Shown in pieces: positions 60,402 through 64,000 of a stretch of DNA of 64,000 nucleotides (within the stretch, counting starts at the first letter, position 1; each line of letters begins with the position of its first letter). Position numbers and translations under genes: made by a program. Source of the DNA: Rufibacter immobilis (GTDB taxonomy: Bacteria; Bacteroidota; Bacteroidia; Cytophagales; Hymenobacteraceae); NCBI RefSeq assembly GCF_003721565.1, contig NZ_RJJE01000003.1, positions 62,001 to 126,000 on the forward strand. The letters run 5' to 3'. The notes under the pieces are model-generated. The model worked only from the letters and a program-made list of their open reading frames with translations. It made no database searches and was not told the DNA's origin.

Positions 60402-60450
60402 CTTGCGTTTAGGGGCTCTTTTTTGAAAAGAAGCCCAAAACCAGCGCAAG
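60402..60450. repeat. Palindromic repeat copy 27 (drifted)
   Basis: CTTGCGTTTAGGGGCTCTTT opposite a decayed arm AAAAGAAGCCCAAAACC; the outer CTTGCG/CGCAAG still pairs. Six bases after the serine hydrolase stop. Confidence 0.8.
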
Positions 60451-60476
60451 CGCTCTCCCCCCGTTCGTTCTTTCAT

Positions 60477-60526
60477 AAAAACAACTCGGCCTGCTTCCCA
60501 TCAGAGAAAGCAGGCCGAGTTGTTTT
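60477..60526. terminator. Bidirectional terminator
   Basis: Perfect 19-bp arms AAAACAACTCGGCCTGCTT and complement, loop of 12 nt, between the converging serine hydrolase and glycosidase genes. Confidence 0.88.
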
Positions 60527-60553
60527 GTAGCGCTATTGAAGCAACCCCCGAGG

Positions 60554-62110
60554 TTACATACCCGCTTCGGGCAGGGTGGCTTCCTGGCGGTCGCTTTCGT
60601 TGCCCATGCGGTCTACGGAGGTAACAGCCACTTTCTTAAGCGGAAGCGCGGCCCCGGCTTTATCGGTGAAGGAGCGCAGCAGCGTGAAGGAGCGGTCGTT
60701 GCGGTTCAGGACTTTGTAGTTCCAGGCGTTGCCGTACTGGTAGTATACCACCGTTCTGAACGCATCTTTGGCCTCTTTGGGCACCCACACCACGCGCACG
60801 CTGTCGCCCTGCAGTTCTGTGCTGATGGAAGGGGCGGCCGGGGCAACCCGGTCTAACCAGGGGCTGGTGGGCACCAGCGCGTCATTCTTATAAGGTCCGG
60901 CCAGCAGGGCTTTGGCCATGGGCGGGTTTTTGGTCACCGAGGAAAGGCTCCAGTGGATCACGCCTTTGCTGCTGGGCAACATGCCGCGCGTGATCATGAT
61001 CTGGCTCATGATCTCCTGCACGTTGAGCGCGCTGCTGTCGCGGCCCACACTGATGCCGGGCCACAGGTGGCGTTTCATGGTGTTCTCCTGAGACCACCAG
61101 CCCAGCAACACCGGGAAACTCTGGTTCATCTGGTTGATCTTCCAGTACAGCTGCGGCGAGAAATAGTCAACCCAGCCTTTGTTCAGCCACAGGCGGGCAT
61201 CGGCGTAGAGGACGTTGTGCTGGTCAAAGCCCTGCACCGAGGCCGGGTAACCGGGCCGCCAAATCCCGAAGGGGCTCAACCCGAATTTCACATGCGCTTT
61301 TTCGGCTTTAATTCCTTTGTAGAGGCGCTCAATGAACTGGTTCACGGCCTGCCGGCGCCAATCTCCCCTGGACAAGGTGCCGCCGCTTTTCTGGTACGCC
61401 GCCCAGCTAACATCATCCGGAAAATCCTGGTCGCCGTTGTAAGACGGGTACGGGTAGAAGTAATCGTCAAAGTGCACGCCGTCAATGTCATAGCGCTTCA
61501 CCAGGTCCATGACCACGTTGTAGGAGTGGTCCTGCGTGCCCTGTTGGGCGGGGTCCAGCCAGTAATAGCCTTCTTTCAGGTGCACCACCAGCTCGGGGCG
61601 CTTCTTCACAATAGACTGCTCGCTTACAGGGCCACCGGCCACGTGGTGGGCGCGGTATGGGTTGAGCCACACGTGCAGTTCCATGCCACGGTCATGGGCG
61701 GCTTCGGTCCAGAACTCCAGCGGGTCATAGTACGGGGCCGGGGCTTTGCCCTGCTCGCCGGTGAGGTAATAAGACCAGGGCTCCAGGTCACTCTTATAAA
61801 GCGCATCGGCCTGCGGCCGAACCTGGAAAATGACCGCGTTGTAGTGGTGCTGTTGCAGGAAATCCAGCAGTTCAATGGCTTCGCGCTGCTGCTCCTCAGT
61901 ACTGAGACCGGGTTTGCTGGGCCAGTTGATGTTGGCCACCGTGGCTACCCAGGCGGCCCTGAATTCAGTTTCGGCTTTGGAACCGGGGGCCGGGGGACTT
62001 GGCTGCGCCGCGACTGGCTCCTGCGGAGCGACGGGCTTGGAGGTGGAGCAGGCCTGCAGGAACGCGAGGCAACAGAGGCTCACAAGGGAGAACAGAAGGT
62101 TTCTGTGCAT
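60554..62110 (-). CDS. Family 10-like glycosyl hydrolase lipoprotein (GHL10/DUF187)
   Basis: 518 aa from the ATG at 62110 (lipobox LQAC, Cys near 20). The GHL10 core starts at EFRAAWVATVANINWPSKPG and runs through YNAVIFQVRPQADALY, MELHVWLNPYRAHH, YDIDGVHFDDYFYPYP and WVDYFSPQLYWKIN, a TIM barrel with conserved acidic residues. A C-terminal Ig/fibronectin-like part follows (VRVVWVPKEAKDAFRTVVYYQYG). Members cleave wall-derived glycans at the cell surface. Codons upstream of 62110 run into a palindromic repeat and are not coding. Confidence 0.92.
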   Translation of the reverse strand: MHRNLLFSLVSLCCLAFLQACSTSKPVAPQEPVAAQPSPPAPGSKAETEFRAAWVATVANINWPSKPGLSTEEQQREAIELLDFLQQHHYNAVIFQVRPQADALYKSDLEPWSYYLTGEQGKAPAPYYDPLEFWTEAAHDRGMELHVWLNPYRAHHVAGGPVSEQSIVKKRPELVVHLKEGYYWLDPAQQGTQDHSYNVVMDLVKRYDIDGVHFDDYFYPYPSYNGDQDFPDDVSWAAYQKSGGTLSRGDWRRQAVNQFIERLYKGIKAEKAHVKFGLSPFGIWRPGYPASVQGFDQHNVLYADARLWLNKGWVDYFSPQLYWKINQMNQSFPVLLGWWSQENTMKRHLWPGISVGRDSSALNVQEIMSQIMITRGMLPSSKGVIHWSLSSVTKNPPMAKALLAGPYKNDALVPTSPWLDRVAPAAPSISTELQGDSVRVVWVPKEAKDAFRTVVYYQYGNAWNYKVLNRNDRSFTLLRSFTDKAGAALPLKKVAVTSVDRMGNESDRQEATLPEAGM

Positions 62111-62214
62111 GGGGTTTAGGTTTGGTGAGAGTTTGGTGTGCTGCATGCCTGCAGGAACGGCGGCTAAATTATGCAGCAAACCTGGTGGGAAGCAACCTTT
62201 CTTGGGCTGTTCCA

Positions 62215-62255
62215 GCGTTTTAGGGCTAAATTCCAAAAAACGGCCCCTAAACGCC
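62215..62255. repeat. Palindromic repeat copy 28
   Basis: GCGTTTTAGGGCTAAATTCC / AAAAAACGGCCCCTAAACGC, with a mismatched centre, upstream of the glycosidase gene. Confidence 0.85.
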
Positions 62256-62386
62256 ACCCTCCCCGCACTGGTGACAGCAAACCCCGCCAAACCGAAAGCC
62301 CTTTCCTGTAGCGGAAAAGTATTGTTAAAATACAGTGAGGTGCAGCGGAATTACGCTAAGGTGACACGGATTGAGAGGGTGGTCTG

Positions 62387-62778
62387 TAACCCATCCCTGC
62401 CCCTCCCAGGAGGGGAGTTATCTACTAGCATAGGGTAAGTGAGGGGTTAAGCTGGTGGAGCTTGATTAAAGTATGAATAGGCTGATGTATATTTTTTTGT
62501 ACGCATTTCGTCCCCCTTGGAAGGGATTGGGGAATGATTTCTCGTCCTGGAAATGGCGTTCCCGTTGTAGGGGCAATCCCTTGTGGTTGCCCTTTATGTG
62601 AGAAACGAATCTGCTCTATAGCTAAAGACATAGGCTCTTCACCGGCCTTTGTCATCCCCCTACCCCCTTCCAAGGGGGACGGAATGCGTGCCTAATGCTA
62701 GGTATAAATTTTCCTCTGCCAATTTCCCCATTTCTACTACCATTACCGGAAACTCCCCTCCCGGGAGGGGCGGGTTTT
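62387..62778. repeat. Nested inverted-repeat element without gene
   Basis: Outer arms around CCCTCCCAGGAGGGGAGTT (62387-62422) and the inverted form at 62749-62778. Inner arms 62501-62525 and 62665-62689 match at 24 of 25 positions (start ACGCATTTCGTCCCCC). In the centre GGGGCAA/TTGCCC forms a further hairpin. A short open frame inside is built from these repeats and not credible as a gene. Confidence 0.65.
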
Positions 62779-62796
62779 CACAGATAGACGGTAAGC

Positions 62797-63717
62797 TTAT
62801 TTGATCAGTTTGGGGTCTACGTAGGTGCCGTAACGGGTGGCATTGCCCAGGCGCCAATAATACTGGTACAGCACCGCAGATACGTCTTCCAGCACCCGTT
62901 CGGCTTTGCCGGGCACCTTGTAGTTTTCCATGATGGCTACGGCGTAGGGCCGTTCGGGCAGCAGCACCAGCGCCCACTCCGTAGACACACCGTTCAGTAC
63001 CCCAGGCTTGAAGGCCAAAGGTACGGAGGCAGGCAGACCGGCGGCCAAACGGCTGGTCTCGCGGTTGGTTTTCTGCAGAATGGAGATGATCTCCGCGGAA
63101 GCAGCTTTATTGAGGAACTCGCCCTTGTAGAGCAACTGTAGCATTTTAGCGGCCTCTGCGGGGGTGGAGATGTTTTCCTCGCCCCTGCCTGAAGCGGCGG
63201 CCTGAATCATCTTGCGCTGCACCCGCGTCTGTTTCAGGCCCAGACGCTGCATAGTAGCATTGATAGAAGCCATGCTCACCAGATCTAGCAAGGTGTTGGT
63301 GGCGGTGTTGTCGCTGAGGGCAATCATGAGCACGGCCAGGTTCCGGATACTGAAGGAAGTGGTATCTGGCAAGTCTTTGATGATGCCCGTGCCGCCCACC
63401 CGGTTTTCCGGGGCAATGGCCCGCAGATCAGTGAGCTTGAATTTTCCCGCCTGCGCCTGTTGGTACACCTCCAGCAAAATAGGCACTTTAATGGCACTCG
63501 CCTGCGGAAACACCACATTAGGGTTAAAGGAAATGGTTTCGCCGGAGGTTAAGTCTACCGCCACCAGCCCCGTGAGTGCCGGCGATGCCTCCAGTATCTC
63601 CTTCAGTTGCTGCTCGGTTTTCTGGCGGAGCATTTCTCTGGGTTGCTGTCCGTGCGCGTTCATCATTCCGAAGACCAAAAAGAGACACAGCAAAAACAGG
63701 GAAAGGGCATTTTTCAT
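62797..63717 (-). CDS. Class A beta-lactamase-like serine hydrolase
   Basis: 306 aa with signal peptide ending in NAHGQ. SAIK (Ser74, Lys77) is the SxxK site, LSDN (135-137) the SDN motif, and FKPGVLNG holds a KPG in place of KTG. Overall length and order fit class A enzymes. The Glu of the omega loop is not obvious (KMIQAAASGRGEEN), so beta-lactam hydrolysis is uncertain and an ancestral peptidase role is possible. Transcribed away from the edge gene's 3' end; separated by 120 bp. Confidence 0.9.
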   Translation of the reverse strand: MKNALSLFLLCLFLVFGMMNAHGQQPREMLRQKTEQQLKEILEASPALTGLVAVDLTSGETISFNPNVVFPQASAIKVPILLEVYQQAQAGKFKLTDLRAIAPENRVGGTGIIKDLPDTTSFSIRNLAVLMIALSDNTATNTLLDLVSMASINATMQRLGLKQTRVQRKMIQAAASGRGEENISTPAEAAKMLQLLYKGEFLNKAASAEIISILQKTNRETSRLAAGLPASVPLAFKPGVLNGVSTEWALVLLPERPYAVAIMENYKVPGKAERVLEDVSAVLYQYYWRLGNATRYGTYVDPKLIK

Positions 63718-63837
63718 GGGGCAGGTTAGGCAGGCAACTATATCTGATGCCTCAAGGTAGGGGTTACCGCCCTAACTTCAAAAATGCCGGAGCTGTGCGA
63801 AGAAGTGAATGCCTTACCAGTGCGGCGACGGCCCGGG

Positions 63838-64000
63838 TTATGTGGGCGCTCCAATTACGGAGAGCACGCCGTTAGCCAGGCAGTCTTTCCAGTAAGCCAG
63901 AAAAGAACGCCCGTGTTTACGGGTCACCTGAATAGTGCCCTGCCGGGGCGCTTTGCCGTCTTGCTCGCTTTCAGATTTGAGCACCAGCTTGTTGGCCACC
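63838..64000 (-). CDS. 3' end of an unidentified gene (start outside window)
   Basis: An open frame enters from the right edge and ends at TAA (63838-63840). The visible 53 residues include GTIQVTRKHGRSFLAYWKDCLANGVLSV. Too little is present to recognise a family. The codon use is like that of neighbouring genes, which supports a real coding end. Confidence 0.55.
   Translation of the reverse strand, partial: VANKLVLKSESEQDGKAPRQGTIQVTRKHGRSFLAYWKDCLANGVLSVIGAPT

Noticed and set aside
60953-62119. 388-codon plus-strand frame opposite the glycosidase
   Set aside because: Antisense to a complete GHL10 lipoprotein gene.
3348-62255. Repeated palindromes as a possible CRISPR array
   Set aside because: Copies are kilobases apart, not regularly spaced, and no cas genes are present.
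62425-62673. 82-codon minus-strand frame inside the nested inverted repeats
   Set aside because: Most codons come from the repeat arms; no recognisable protein.
1-64000. tRNA, rRNA, transposase or integrase genes
   Set aside because: I looked for T-loop (GGTTCGAATCC-like) sequences and transposase or recombinase motifs and found none.

Overview
The window looks like chromosomal DNA of an aerobic Bacteroidota species, most likely from the Cytophagales/Hymenobacteraceae side of the phylum. The signs are a giant cell-surface protein with a type IX secretion type-B sorting domain followed by a PorP/SprF gene, TonB receptors with carboxypeptidase-like N-terminal domains, a GT117/DUF2723 protein, and -7 boxes of the TAnnTTTG type. 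Base composition is moderately GC-rich (about 50-55% by eye), except for one AT-rich island near the right end. I see no rRNA, tRNA, transposase, integrase or CRISPR array. The genus is an inference.

Layout. 1-5.7 kb: 3' part of a PA0069-type radical SAM gene, a Gly/Thr-repeat lipoprotein, a three-gene SCO/cytochrome c operon, two disordered small genes and a zinc-ribbon protein. 5.8-6.9 kb: a gene-free stretch that holds a candidate structured RNA. 6.9-13.2 kb: 1743-aa adhesin-like protein plus PorP/SprF. 13.7-18.9 kb: small secreted and membrane proteins, an HD-domain gene interrupted by a stop codon, an ABC ATPase, YciI, and a phosphoesterase-propeller fusion. 19-27.3 kb: TonB-type receptor, DUF1456, PQQ sugar dehydrogenase, SulP transporter, glutathione peroxidase. 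27.4-32.9 kb: MarR-TolC-HlyD-MFS-TetR efflux operon with two matching operator-like palindromes. 33-43.4 kb: multi-PAS kinase, CDF transporter, frameshifted binding-protein gene, LEA-2 protein, and a sensor kinase and response regulator separated by a lipase-like gene and AlkC. 43.5-54.2 kb: GT117 glycosyltransferase, DsbA-like protein, SDR remnant, FAD-Rieske oxidoreductase, desaturase, second TonB receptor. 54.5-64 kb: DUF559 gene inside repeats, DEAD-box helicase, AT-rich two-gene island, two serine hydrolases, a GHL10 glycosidase, and an incomplete gene at the edge.

The most striking feature is a dispersed palindromic repeat of about 40 bp (arms GCGTTTAGGGGCTSTTTTT and AAAAASAGCCCCTAAACGC). 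I count 28 copies in 64 kb. Twenty-six lie between genes, often exactly where a terminator is expected, and two degenerate copies appear to have been absorbed into the GT117 reading frame. Several copies extend their stem into flanking sequence that is unique to that copy.

Three genes are damaged or interrupted (HD domain, substrate-binding protein, SDR). Each is a specific target for resequencing.
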